From Rhynochetos jubatus (lineage: Eukaryota > Chordata > Aves > Eurypygiformes > Rhynochetidae), in NCBI GenBank assembly GCA_027574665.1, contig CM050657.1:16132404-16196403 (forward strand): DNA of 64,000 nucleotides, in the 5' to 3' direction. The notes beneath the pieces are model-generated. The model did not search any database and was not told the DNA's origin. It was given only the letters and a program-made list of their open reading frames with translations. The first letter of the stretch is position 1. Each line of letters opens with the position of its first letter. Below, piece by piece: positions 38,001 to 51,306 of the stretch. A program made the translations under genes and the position numbers.

Positions 38001-41000
38001 GAATGATGAAACTTCTTCCTCTGGACCAGGAAAAATAACTAAACACCTTCCCTAAAGTAGCAATAAGAAACTCATCACGATTACAGTTTACAACAGCCCT
38101 GTTCATCCCCACACTGCTTTCTGTCTCACTGCGCTCCCACGCTAGTTGTAGTTTAGTCTTTAAGTTCTTCACAGCACCAATATACAATTTACTGCCACTT
38201 CAGACATGGGTTGCTAGAACTATTAATTCTGGAAAATGACAGCTTCACAGTTCTTACCGTTACTTGCGATTTAGTATATAAGATGGCTCTCCTTTCACCC
38301 ACAGGATTTAGTGGAGGTTGCTTAGGGTTTTTTATGGAAAAGAACTTTCTCTTTCATATATCTGCCCCAACTTTTGCTACAAATTAAGATGAAGAGCTCT
38401 CTGGCTGCAGAAAGACACATAGGATAGAGACTGAAAGGAGCAGGTACAGTCTGCAAGGAAAGACACATCTCTTCGCACCAGCCAGCACTGAAGAAAATCT
38501 CAGAGAAAGACAAATCTCGAGTGGTGCAGGCAGTAGAACAGAGGGATCTCTGTTGTACTTCATAGGTTCACTGATATGCACTGCAGCAGAGATATCTCAG
38601 AGAAAATCCATGAGAAAGCGATTTCTCCTCTGCCTGTTTCCATTCAGGTCATTAGATTGCAGGGAGCAGGACGTGGAAGGGAGGAAATGTTGTTATCCCA
38701 CATTAGAGACACAAAGTCAAGTGATAAGCCAAGGGTTACACAAAAAGCTGCACAGTACAGGCAGCACTACACCCTGGGAGACCAACAGCCATGCTCTAAG
38801 TACTGCATCGCTCTTCCTCTCCTGAATTCTCCTGGACCTCCACCTGCCCTTGCAGTCACACTCAATGGCGCACGCTAAAACAACCTGCATAAAGCAAGCC
38901 TTGTAGCTTTTGCTTTCTCTGCAGAGCAAATTACCCTGAAAACAGCAAGAAGAAGAAATCCTGTGTCAAACCTGCCTCTCAGCTGGCTGAAATGAAATGG
39001 TAAAACAGGAAAGCGTTTCTACCTGGCCTTTAAGGACCCCAGAAGATTACCGTGCCTTCTAATCAACACTGTCTCCTGGCGATTTTTCAAGCACAGTGAG
39101 CGTGAGCACTACCCCGCACTTGTGCATAAGCTAACACCATGGAAGTGTTAGTCATGTTAGTGACATGACTAGTGCTTTGATGGGACCCTTGAATACAGCT
39201 ACGTCTCTGGTTGGTTAATGAAGGCTTTGTAAAATTGCTCATCTTGGCTGGTACAAAAACAAGCATTCATGGAATGGAAACCTTCCCCCTTTAGCTGGAA
39301 AGCACTATGTAAGCAAAAGGTTGCTTCGTGTTTGACACTGTTTAGCTAAGCGTGGCAATGAGTGAAGTTTTCTCCCCCTTTACAGAGCTTGGTATTTCAA
39401 CGTGCTCTCTTTTGTGCTAAAAATAACAAGGGGAGTATTTGGAAGAAATCAGAATAGATGAGCTGATACATTATTGATAGAAGTTTCAAGCAGCCTGCCA
39501 CTCTGCTTTGTAGTGTGGTTCAATCTCAATTTTTAATGAAGCAACCTATGAAAATCTGATGGGGTGAAAAACCATGACCTCTAAATGATACTGTACACAA
39601 AAGTTCCCATCAGATAGCTGAACTGCTCTCTTTCACATCCCATCGGAGTTTTACCTCAACTTGACCCTACAGTTTACAGGCAGAAGAGACAATACCCTGA
39701 CTCAGACAGGAAAGGTGGCATTAGAGAGATGCACAGCTGAAAGAAGACAAAACAAATTAGCCTTTTCTCCTATTGTGCGGAGTTTCCATCATGTGTATAC
39801 TGACTAATACTCCATCAAATTAGAAACACACCTCCAATTCACTGAGTACGTGTTTACTAAAACATTGTTTGTAAAGAGAAATCCACAGAAATCATACCAT
39901 TAGGTTCACCAAGAGCAGAATAGCACGACAAGGAGGTACATTGAATACCCAGAAAAGACTAGCAGAAACAGGTTTTATAACATATGAGCATAGGATTAAG
40001 AGAAGCCAGTTCTGGAGCATTTGTTCTCGATGACACAAGGATGGAGAACTTTATGCAACTGGTTTCGAATGGGGCTAAGTCTTTGTCTAAAATAACTATT
40101 CCACTGTTATTTTGACTGTGATTCCTTATTCCCTATGGCTGTGATAACAACCTCAAACTGCAGTCAGAGAAACTGCTCTTCCTTCTATCTCCATTTTCTC
40201 AAATCTAGAAATAAAGCACATATAAATAACCCTCTTTTCATTCAATTAGCTTCCTATCTGACAATGAACCAATATGTGCTTCTGTTTACCAATTCCACTA
40301 TGAAAGACTGATTCTGGGGGTGGCTAATTTATAGTTGCTGCCTTGCACATAAAATAACATTCACTGGCCTGGAGTAAAGTAATGATGATAAAAAGGTGAC
40401 ATTCATGGGGTTGTATTCAGGAGTTCACTACACAGAATAAGGAAAGAATTAATGGAAAATGCTTTCATTAAAATTAATTATAAGATGTGTTCATATGTCA
40501 GGGAGATAAGTATAAATGATTTAGCAACACAGTATGTACAAAAAGATGCTTAACAATACACTTCACGGAGAACATGAAGTCACGAATACAGTCTTTTATA
40601 TAGTAAAAGCCAAATTTTTGCCTGGCATTCATGAATCAGCTCTAATGAAGGCAGTGGAGTCACACCTGCAGATTCCAAGAGGACTGTACGTGGCGCTCTA
40701 CCTGCCCAGACAAACTGTCCTTACTCAGTTCATGTTCTTAGGGACATCATAGCTTGGCAGCATAGTGCAAAATCGCTGTTCTATAGTCAATGTGATTTTT
40801 AGCCCTTGAATCAGCATTTTTAATTCTTTAACATATGTTATTGCATTTCTGAATGGAACTATATTTTTCTATATTGTTTTAGTCTTCAGAGAAAAATTAG
40901 AAATAATATGAAGCATTCACCGGCAGTTCATAACTGAAATTGTTAAAGTCTAATGACAACATACTATAACCGTCCCATCTTATAATTCATGAGTAATATG

Positions 41001-41479
41001 TTAGGAAAACCTTTCCACACTCAGACAGCATCACTTGTTATCAGTAATCACTTCACAACAGAGAATAACCACTTTCACAATGGAAGAACAAGGAAAAGGG
41101 GAAAAGATAGAAAGTAAATAAGTGGAACAATACTTGTCACTGGAGAAAAAATGAGAAAGAAAATGTCAAAATTAGAGCCTTTATCTTCTCTGAGTTATAC
41201 TACTCTAAATCCATTGAGAGCAGAGAGACTTTTGCTAAATGTTGTGTTCAGAAATCACCTGGCTCTCCAAAGTGACCTACATTGAAAGTCATGCTTAATC
41301 ACAAGACCCCTCTTCTTGCCAGACATCTGAACTCGGCTCCAGCAGGATATCTTTTCTTTCTCTAATTTGTTTTAACCACTACACTTATTTACTCCTTTGG
41401 TTGGGATTCACAGCCACTTCTTTTTAAATATTAAGCAAATTAGAGCTCTTGTTTTGCTATCTAGCTGAATGGAAGAATG
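35064..41479. other. Non-coding, no recognised gene
   Basis: No supportable gene in 6.4 kb. An A18 run lies at 35338-35355. The long hairpin at 39137-39183 is listed separately. A slightly CpG-richer patch near 39050-39120 may be conserved sequence, but nothing in it is recognisable. Confidence 0.6.
39137..39183 (+). other. 47-base RNA-type hairpin
   Basis: Two 21-base arms, CCATGGAAGTGTTAGTCATGT (given here as 39137-39157) and 39163-39183, flank the loop TAGTG. As plus-strand RNA 20 of 21 positions pair: 16 Watson-Crick and four G-U; the one mismatch is G-G. On the minus strand the four wobbles would be A-C mismatches, so the structure is better as a plus transcript. It is shorter than a usual pre-miRNA and has a very small loop. 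A decayed palindromic transposon remnant is the main alternative. Confidence 0.45.
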
Positions 41480-41635
41480 ACCTTGTGATTAAAAGGGCTG
41501 GACTAGGATTCAAAACTCCCGGTTTAATTCCTCACAGCAATACAGGATCCTTGCATGACTTCAGACAAATCACTTACTAAATCTCTCTCCACTTCAATTT
41601 CTTGTCATAAAATGGCACTAAATTATTATATTATC
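41480..41635 (+). repeat. MIR-like ancient SINE, best copy in the window
   Basis: Nearly full order of a tRNA-derived amniote SINE: A-box-like region and 'gggctggactaggattcaaaa', B-box GGTTTAATTCC at 41521-41531 (differs from GGTTCGANTCC only where CpG decay would act), 'catgacttcagacaaatcact', 'ctctctccacttcaatttc' and 'ataaaatggcact'. The tRNA-derived head carries a Pol III promoter in active SINEs; here it is decayed. Confidence 0.8.
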
Positions 41636-42924
41636 CATGTGGACATGTCACAAACCTTTGCACAGCCTCTATCTGCCCACTGCAACCGTATGTCCAAGAA
41701 AGTGAGAGGCTGTAATGATGACTTGGATTCCCTTCCTGGAAGTTGTCCCACATACCTTGCTAGAAATTTTGGGCCCGCTACAAAATCAGTTTATATGATT
41801 CCCTTCCACCAGGAGGAGATAGCAGTTACAAAATGGGAGCTGGTGTAAGCCCCTCAAACCCACTGGAGCAGGCAGAGCAACATGTGCCGTAACCATGTGT
41901 GTATATTTGCTATCATCATGGCATGTAGTGATTGAACACTACTACAAATGCTTTTGGGTTTGCTTCTAGTAAAGGACCACACCATTTGAGATGGCTTATT
42001 AGCGTCAGAATGTTACAGCAGCAAAAGTTGGCTCAAGCTTGAAATAATTCTCTCCAGAAACGGCCCCATAGGGGAAATGTCTATCCCTTGCAAGTTTTGG
42101 GCTGCTCCTGCAGACCCTGTCCTCCATGACTGACACAGGGATGCCTCCCAGGACAATTTGTGGTACATGGACAACTGAACTGAACATGAGCAAGGGCTGT
42201 GGGATGAACAACGCCACTACAGAAGCCTGGAACCTGGGATTTCCTTCACCTCCCCTAATGCTTTTAGAGGGTTAACTTTCTCACAATCAGATTTTGGGGC
42301 AATCTAGAGTTTCAGGCCCACAGCCTGCCCAGCAGCTTGAAGCGAGGGAGTTAAGCATGATGCCCCTGATAATTTGTGTGTTTCTCATGCAGTTCTGTTT
42401 ACCTCAGAGAATAGCTCAGATTCATGTGGTGGCTCATCTGTTTGTTTCCCAGGAGTGTCCTCCTCATCAGGTACAAATGACTTGTTGTTTCCCTGTCCTG
42501 TCTGCCTCCTTGGTGACGGATAGATGAGAACCATTCCCTGTGCTCTGGGACTCTAATATGATCTGGGTCGAGCTTGTGGCAGGCGGGGGTGGAGCGGGGG
42601 GAAAAGGAGTGCAGGGAAGGGGTAGTTAACACTATGAGAACTAAAATCTCTTTGTAGACAAGCGTGTTTGTGTGCGTTTCCAACCTAGCTGCAATTCACT
42701 GCCAGCTGCTTCACCATCCCAGAGTCAGGGGAACAATAGCTTAGGAGCAATGCTGGCAGAAAAGGGAGATCTAAAAATAGATCTTTGGAGGGCTAAAATT
42801 GAGGTGGAGGTGGGGGGGCGGCAGCATTTTGAGAAAGCATTATTTGATTGTTTTTAGTAACAGATTTATTTTCCGCAAAGTGAAAAGTCACCATGTTTAT
42901 TGCCTTGGACCGTATGAGCACTCC

Positions 42925-42970
42925 TGAAGGCCTGATTCTACCCTCACTTAGAGGTAAATGTGGAGTCACC
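42925..42970 (+). repeat. Possible old amniote palindromic repeat, half
   Basis: 'gaaggcctgattctaccctc' followed by 'acttagaggtaaatgtggagtcacc' resembles one arm of an amniote repeat of the form 'ggcctgattct...cttacac...gtaaat...ggagtaac'. The mirror arm is not visible. Assignment is from memory of similar sequences. Confidence 0.35.
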
Positions 42971-45900
42971 AATCCATTCCTTTTCTTTCTTTACATTTAC
43001 AGTTACGTAACATATCACCCACGTCACAATCCACTGGTTTGCTGGAGGCCTGCCTGATGACAGAAGGTGCAATTGTGTTTATAAAGCTAGCTTACATTTC
43101 CTTCACTTTTTCTTCAGAAACTCATTTTTATAGGCAGTCTTAATTTGCCAGTTGCACTTCAGCAGGGATCACATGATCATTTTTTCTTTTGATTCACATA
43201 GTTTTAGATGCCCTGAACTCCATTCAAATTCAACTCCACGCACAGAAAAGCCAAGTTTCACCAGGACTATGACTGAAATACATTTCTGGGAACATCACAG
43301 TTTCTACAGAAAACCTTAAACTGACCCCATTTCTGTCAAATCTGGCTAGAGATTCATCAAAAAAAGTTCACAAACTCCTTAACAAACCTGACTAAAATCT
43401 CAGTCTTGGTTATTAATGATATCCACATGAGTCATGTTGCTGAAAGCAGATGCAGCAGGATTGGGATCCCAGTTAATTAACCTCCACGTTTTACACTGCA
43501 TGCAGGAAACATTTCACACAATTCCACTTGTCTCAATCAACTGGCTCAATTAATAAAAACAAGTCTGGGAAGATGTTCCCACTGGATTTTTGGCAACATC
43601 TTTGGCTTGCCTGCGTTCTCTCCTTGTGTGACTGGAAGGAAAATCTGTTGATTTCGTTTTCATCTTTCTCTCTCTCTCAATTTGAAAATAGAATCTATGA
43701 TTTTCCATCATTTCCACTTAGATAGAAATATGTTGTGAAAGGTAATGTTATTGCTGAGAAATAATCTTCCTAATGTCAGCCATTATTTCACTCTCAGTGT
43801 GACAACTAGGGTAAGTGTTGGAAATCACTGTATGTTTCAGCTAAAGTATCTTGACAACACAAACGAAGAAGAAAAAGGTAGTCTTTTTGTTAATGAAAAC
43901 TGCACTGTTATTTTGGTCTATAATGGAGAGATTCATGTAAATGATTGCCTGTCGTCTATACTAAAGAAAAATAGCAAAAAAAAAAAAAAAATTGCAGCAA
44001 GCAAGAGAAGCAGTTTCTTTCCTTCTTCCTCCTTGAATTTACTCTTATCTTTACTATACCACGTTTTCCTCGGATATAATGCTCATAGGCTCCCTTAGTA
44101 AAATAAATCAAAATCCATCACCAGACTGGGGATACCATCTTCACAAAAACTAGGGTAACTACTGAAATTTTAGCCATTCGTCATTATGAGTAAACATTAT
44201 CCTATTTATAGGTCCGTAGGCATGTGATATGTAATATTATACAATAATAGCATCATATCCCATGCCTCTGTCATTAGCACAACCACCTGTACGTCTTTTC
44301 AGACTGGAGGATTCCTTCCTTTGGGGAAGGAGGGCCAGATGATATTTCCTACTGCTATCATCCCTCAGGGCTCTTCTGCAATGCCACATTTCTCTCGTTC
44401 CTCCGCTGCACCTGCAGACAAAAGAGCTGTCCCACTGTATTGGCAATGCAGAACTCAAGTTCAGAGACATGGAGAAACAAATATGTTAATGAAGATGCAT
44501 TATTTGGTGGATTTTGCTCAACTTGAATATTGAATAAAAATAACCTTTTCTGTTTTTTGGTAACCTGCTGCCCCCCTCCAAACCTAGTGAACAAGGACAT
44601 TTTTGTTAACTCCCTAAACTAGTTTTCAATTAACTTTAGCAATCAGGTCTGCAAAGTCCAAGCAGCAGAGAGGGTTGTAAGAAAACTGAAGCCACAAGTG
44701 GACTGTGAGTGGGTGAAGCAGAACCCTACAGCATCTCCAGTAAAGTTGCTTCAGTATCTTAGACCCCTGTTTTTCTATGTCAATTACTGTTCTCAGTAGT
44801 TTATTCATGTCATAAAATTCTAGGTCATTGGATCTGCCCTTTGCAATCATATCACAATCTCTTAAATTTACACTTTTAATTCAACAGAGAATTTCTGATT
44901 AAGTTTTTCAGCTTGCTTTTCCAACTATCCAGAATCTCCAGATAGTGCTTCAGCAGATGGAACGTGAAATTTTTGCTTCTCAGATTTATAGACTGAAATG
45001 ATGAATGCTGGTATTACATTTGGGCAAAGCTTACTCACACAAGTAGTCTTTTCTAATGGAAATAGCTCCATTTAAGAGGGAGTGAGCAATGAAATTGCCG
45101 AATTGGATGAGAATTCCCAGAATCTATTCCTGGTACAGAGCTAGCTTGCTTTTCACTGCCTGATGAAGAAAAACAAGTAAAAACAAATTAAGGAACGCTA
45201 CTAGAATTTCAAGAGATTGAGGGACACAGATCGATGGATGGTAGTGACTCACTGGATTGCAGTTCTGTAGAACAGCAAGAAGTCCCCAGGCCCTTGATTT
45301 CAACAAAGTGATCCTGAGTTACCCACTGTGGAAAAGATGGAGCAAAACCACTCTGGCTTAGCCCCATATCTAACATTGCTGCCAAATATATATCTTAGTT
45401 AGCTATGAAAAGCACAATGCTGGACAATGAAAATGCAGTAGTTTTGTAGGAATAGTTTGGACCAACTCTGCTGGCAGCTTGTTGATGAGGGTAAAGCTGT
45501 CAGGCCACTTGCTTTGCTTTCCAGACATCATTCTGTTGCTGGAGTGATGAAAGATACTGAGTGGATTCACCAGGGGAGGGAGGGAAACTAAGGTTTGTGC
45601 ACTGATTCTTCTAAAGTTGTTTCCATAGGGTTTTCTTTCTTACATGCAAAACAAAAGCAAACCATCCAAAAAAACCTTGGGCAGCCACTTGGAGGCATTT
45701 CCGCAGCTCAGACAGCTCCACAGGGAGAGGGTGCATTGTGCCCTATCAAGATGTTTCCCCTTCTTACATATTACTGCAGCAGCATTAGGCAACAGGCAGG
45801 GATCTCCTTAGCCTTTGCCTGCTCTGTCTGTAGTCTTTTACCTGTCAAAGTCTTGCATCAAACTCATTTGTCTATGCTAATTTTAAAAGCACTGACAACA

Positions 45901-47932
45901 CCTACCTTCAAAGCACCACCCTATCCAACTGAAGAAGTGGCCAACAGATAGGGAATCTTCTATAGAAATAAGAAGTTAGAGCAGAGACAGGGAAAGATCC
46001 ACGGTTTGCCTCAGGCTACTTTCTAGCATCAATAGGCTGCATCTGCAAGGACATGTACCTAAATAGGGGGTGCCTTCATAACAAAAATGTAACAACAATG
46101 TACAGGACATCTCCACTGAGGCGGGACGATTGCAGAGGGCTGAGGTGTCCCATGAATGCCAATCAACCTGCCCACTGTCCATAGCCTGGCTTGTGCAGCC
46201 TGCCCAGGAGCAGAAACCCATTGCTCACCTGCACGTACACAGCCACCTGCTCAGTCTGAATATAGGGAAACATAACTTAGTTGCTCTTCTGCAATTTAAT
46301 CCAAGCACCCCATCTTAAAGGAAATGAAATTCATAAATTTCAGTCCCTCAGGCTTCCTCCTCTCCTTGTGCTGTAGGCAGTATACCCATGCCAAAGGTGC
46401 TCTCTCCCTCTCTCCTCTCCGATCTGCAGCTTTTTGCTCTCAACAGATGTTACAGGCCAAGGAATCAGCCCCAGAATGCGAGGCAATTCACTTTTCCCAC
46501 TAACCCTTCAGCAGCAGTAATTTTAGGGAACACATGCCTCTGAACAGACCCACAAACCAGAAATTATAGCTACAGGCAGAGTAGCATTGACCTGTGCTTG
46601 TCCACATGTGACAGCCCAATTTCCTTGCTGGGGAGAGGGAAAAGGATGATCGGCCAGTCAAACAGTACTTAGCACAGAACTTACAGCAACAGGGAAGAAA
46701 GCTCTGAATTTGCACTAGAGGCGATTTACCAGCAGTTTCCAATTTAGTGGCTGGGAGGGTAGAGAACAGGTGGTGAGTGTGCAAGAGCCCGTGCACCAGG
46801 AACACAGGCAGCACGCATCACACCTCTGCTACCTTATGCAGAGCAAGTGTTCGCCTCAAAACCACTCATGTTCTGTCATCTTCGCCATTGGGAGTATAGT
46901 AGAAAAATGGGCCATAAAAATACATTTGCAAGGCATCATTTCAGGAAAATGCAGTTTTAAAGACAGACATCTGTCCAAGGACCTACAGAAGCTGAAGCCT
47001 GGACCTCCCACCCTGTTACATGTGATTAACGTTAACTGATGCAAACAACCCCAAAAGTACTAGTAGTGAAAAATGCCCAACTAGGATTAATGATTTCTCA
47101 TGCAAAATTATGGCATAAATTTAAACATAAATTTGCTGCTGCCTTCTTTTAATAGCAAGTTACCAGGTATAGGTGCCCCAGGCATTCTTAAATCTCAGTC
47201 AGGCACTCGTGTGGCAAATGTTAAAATAACACAGACAAGGGCTGATATATTCTGTACAGGAAAGTCCTGAAGTACTTAAGCCAGCAGTGGAAAAGGCTTT
47301 TCCAAAATACGTTCACTGTTGAGATTAAGTGGTATTTCTTGAGGTTCACATTTTAGTCAGAACTATAGTATCAACAATCAGACAAAGCCTCTATAACTGA
47401 ACAGACCTAGAAATATATGAGCAAATTTTAGCTTTCCTATAAAATTAGATAAGAAGGACAAAGGGAACAGAGGCCTCAGATCTCTTTGAAATTCCATGGG
47501 AATTAGGCACCTAGCATCATGCTCTGAAATTTCTTACTTCATTTTTTTCAGCTTCTTGGGATTATGGTTTGGGTTTTTTAAAATATATTTTGAAAAACAA
47601 CAGCCTTGTTTACAAACCCTGCCGGGTCTGGGGGAACAGGGACAGTCAGACTGCTTTCTTCATATTAGGAGCACGGTGAAACCTTCAACACCACACTGCC
47701 TGTCTGAGAAAAGATCTGTTTCTGCTCAAGGTCTTTGCTCTTAGGAGAGGTTACACTGGAGCACAGGAGGCAGCAGAGCCCACTCGCCTGTGCAGAGGAA
47801 TAATCCCCGTCTCTGACACTCTTGCAGCCCCTCTCAACTCAAGGCAATATGCTGTTACTGGCTGGTGGACTTGTAGGCAGCCACTCTAACAGGCGTCACA
47901 AAAAAATAGACATGATATATCCTATATATGAT

Positions 47933-47972
47933 GGCCCCAAACCCTAAAAGTGTTTGGGGACCCTTTTTAGGG
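47933..47972. repeat. Two mutually exclusive hairpins
   Basis: GGCCCCAAAC (47933-47942) can pair with GTTTGGGG-A-CC (47952-47962), one base bulged. CCCTAAAA (47942-47949) can pair with TTTTAGGG (47965-47972). The two stems overlap, so only one can form at once. This may be chance in a C/G-run context. Confidence 0.4.
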
Positions 47973-48431
47973 ACAAAGCATTACTATTCACTGCTTGTTT
48001 ACATAAAATCCAAGCTCACGCAGTTCATAGTCATCCACATACAATGGAATGTAATTGCAGGGAGCAACTGTCTTATTTAGTCATGAGGCATGTTTATGTG
48101 TGGGTGGATAATGGGAATGGCAATGGTTGGGCTTGGTAATAGAATACTTTGCAGGTATGGCAAAAAAACTAAAACACAGCAATTACCAAGGTCAGTCTGC
48201 TGTTCCTCAGAACAAAGACTTTATAAGCCACCCAGCGAATTAAGAAGCAACCAATAGTGTTTGGCACCTGCATGAATATGTAATGGAGGGACTATTTCAG
48301 GAAAGGGTATGTGTTCAGCATCTAACAAACAGGGCAGTGATTCGGGCTGGGGACATCCGGGTGCTACTGCAGTCTTACTGGTTGAGAAAGTTATAATCGG
48401 CTCAAGGACAAAGTGTGACCAGGAGAATAAG

Positions 48432-48505
48432 CTAATTTTCACAGTAAATAATTCACTGCGAATTACTTACTCAATGTCATATAGGGGCTTGCCTGTTCAA
48501 ACCTT
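48432..48505 (-). repeat. Possible MIR-like SINE relic, inverted
   Basis: 'ttcacagtaaataattcact', 'aattacttactcaatgtcat' and 'cctgttcaaacc' fall in the order expected for the complement of a MIR core. Divergence is too high for certainty. Confidence 0.3.
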
Positions 48506-50304
48506 ACAGATTGGTGATACTTTGTGATCTTTTCAGAATCTTCAAATTCACTACCACAACTGGTAATCTATTTTTTCTAAAGAGGGGGAGAGGGTTTTTT
48601 GACCCATTTTTCCAGAATTAACAACTTTCTTTGAAGGAAAAACAAAGCTAACAGGTTTGAAGGAAGGAGGTTTCACATTCTTTTTAGAAAGTCTATTTAT
48701 GAAGAAGAAAAACCTACTTTTCAAGCCTATGCTTAAATTTGGAAAAGGACTGTTGCCTAAAACCAGCCATTTACCTACTTTCTCATGCTAATGTCCTGTT
48801 TATAACTGACACCTTTACTGCCTACCACTATATCAATTTCACTTCCCCAGAGAAAGAAAAAACAGATCTTGTGACTAGTGCACCGGATTGATAATCTAGC
48901 CTAATGCTGACAGATAAATGCACTAATTTTCTTCTGTGGTTGGCTCCACATTGTGGAGTAAATCTGCTTCTAACAACTGCCTCAATAGGCTCTGTAACCC
49001 GTCCAAAAGATGATGTCAAGTGCTACAAGGGCCTAGGGCTAGTATGGCAGGTAAGAGTTACCACTGGGATAAAGTTACAGGTGAGGTTTTGAATGAGAGG
49101 GTTATTTTAAATGAAAGCCTGGCTGGAAATACAGATTGCTTTTTTAAAAGTTGAAAGAGTAAAGGAATAAAAAGCAACTTACATCATTTTGGGGTCTACA
49201 TCTTCAGGATGAAAATCAGCATGTTCTTGTCGCAAGTTAACTAAGGTATTGCATCTCCCAGGAAACACAAAGAGTTTGCATTTATTACACTGGGTAGTTG
49301 TGCACAGGAAAATGATGTTCCTTGCCCTGTCTTTGCTGGATTTGTTGGTAGCACAGACTCTGGGTTCCTGTGGAGCACCAGGACCATTCTTAACTCAGGA
49401 GCACAGTACAAGCCTCAACAGCATTCCCTGAGTGCAGGAGGGTACTGGGAGGATACTGGTGCCTGCTCCCACCTCCTGTGGTGCAGGAAGCCACCAGTGC
49501 AGGCAGGTACCAGGGCTGACTAGATGCTGTGCGGTACAGACGTCGGTGAATGCGACGATAGCTCACTGAAGGTATAAACTACAGGTATTGATGGAGAACC
49601 AGAGGACTTGCTCTTTTTAATTTAGTTCCAATGGGGGAAAAAAAACTTTTTCTTTTTTTTTTAATCCATGCCAAATATTCGGGTCATTTCTGAGAATGTC
49701 AGCAGCAACTGCAAGGCCAGTAATATATCAGTGTTTCTTTGCTCTTATTGGTTTTCTTGTTGAATTCCACGATCGCTATGCTGGTTGCTACCAATTTATA
49801 GCACTTCGATGTTCATTTATCATTTCGACCAAAAGAGCAACTTTGGTAGACATTTATTGATTCCCTCTTTGGAAAAGATCACAAGCAATTGCTTTTTAAA
49901 TAAAAAGGGTCTTTGGGTTACATGGATAACCCTGGCACTGAGGGATACGTCTCTCACTCTGCTCTCATGTCTAAAATGTTCAGTCACCTCCCACTCCCCT
50001 TACCTGAAACAAAAATAAAACCTCATTTTAATCCCATCTTTTTCTCCTGATTTTCTCTCCCCACCTCCTGACCTTTCCATGTGAAGAGGATCACGCAGAA
50101 CATTTCAGCTTTTCTTAGGCTAACTTTTGCTCACTTTGAATAGCACTTATATAGGTCAATAGCATCACTTCCCCTTTCACCCCCCTCCCCATCTCAGAAG
50201 AAATACAGGATCTGACCTCTTTAATGCATCAGTTAACAGGATGCCTTTTTGTTTGTTTATGGCACAGGAAGTTTGATATTTAAATGAAACAAAATATTCA
50301 GGAG

Positions 50305-50415
50305 AGAGACTGACTTTATAGTCTCTGCTCTTTTTTTCCTATTTGTACAGCACCAAGCACATCTGGCTTTGACTAAGGCTCCTCAGTGCTGTTTCAGTGT
50401 AAGTAACAGTGGCAG
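50305..50415 (+). repeat. Ancient amniote SINE 3' tail
   Basis: 'actttatagtctctgctc', 'tttgtacagcaccaagcaca', 'ctggctttgactaaggctcc' and 'tcagtgctgtttcagtgtaa' match in order the 3' end shared by MIR1_Amn-like elements ('tttgtacagcgcctagcaca...ggggctcctaggtgctac'). The tRNA-like head is gone. The same tail, inverted, is part of 1475-1680. Confidence 0.62.
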
Positions 50416-50776
50416 TGGGAGTACTCTGACCACTGACTTCAGGATTAACAACAGTAGATCTACTCTCATTACAGAATACATGGAAAAATATGCCATATTA
50501 ATCCTACTACAGCATGCACAAAACCCCCTCTACATTGTAAATAAACTATAGTTCACTGATTTCATTGCTACAGAAAAATGCCAAAAAGCAAGCCAATGTC
50601 TGAATGCAGTGGATCACCAGTTGGATCATATTCTAATATGTTATTGTTATGATCAAAAGGAGATAATAAAATGTGTAGGAGGACACGGAGAGAAAATATC
50701 CTTTGACAGTAACAAAGGTGCACACATTTTGTGCACTTTCTGAATTTTTCTACAACTAATACACTATTTTTTTTCC

Positions 50777-50800
50777 CTTCCTTTCTTTCTTTCTCTTTTC
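50777..50800 (+). repeat. Pyrimidine (CTTT)n simple repeat
   Basis: ccttcctttctttctttctcttttc, preceded by an eleven-base or longer T-run. Ordinary microsatellite. Confidence 0.8.
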
Positions 50801-51306
50801 TAAATATTTCTGAATGTTCCTTCCTTTAGCAAAGGAAGCTAAAAGTTTGAGTAACATTTGAGGCTGGCTGTTTTTCTTTTAATTCTGTATGACTATTCAG
50901 TGAACCCAATCCTGCTCCTGTGGAAGTCTAATGAGAGCTTGGATACTGCATTCCCTGGGAACTGGATGGAGCCTGTGACTACTGACTCTGTAAGGCTTCA
51001 GCCATGCAAAACCCTGCTGGCACAAGCAACGCATAAGAGCAAAAATAAAAATTCTGCCTCTCTGGAATGTTTAACCACAGCTCATTTGTTAATACAGTAG
51101 TTGAAAGGTGAAAAAACACCCACTTGATTCTGAGAAGTATGGAAACAGGTGTTAATTTTTGAACTGTAATGCCTTCACTAGCTGTTGGCTTTGGAAATAT
51201 TTAGACATAAATCAATTTTGTCCTGAAATAGAGTCCAAAAGAAAGAATCGTCAGAAACGGGAACAAAGTCCTACATTGTGTTGTACAAAATACTTGTCCA
51301 GATTTT

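Larger units (their letters stand above)
41636..50304. other. Non-coding, no recognised gene
   Basis: No supportable gene in 8.7 kb. A G-rich patch lies at 42581-42622, an A16 run at 43976-43991, and smaller relics and hairpins are listed separately. Frames of 117-118 codons at 43745 and 45595 carry no family motif; the first runs through the A-tract. Confidence 0.6.

Noticed and set aside
48963..49050. Interval ending at a good donor (ggcag|gtaaga) in an open frame
   Set aside because: No convincing acceptor, no recognisable peptide, and sequence with a faint SINE-like start nearby.
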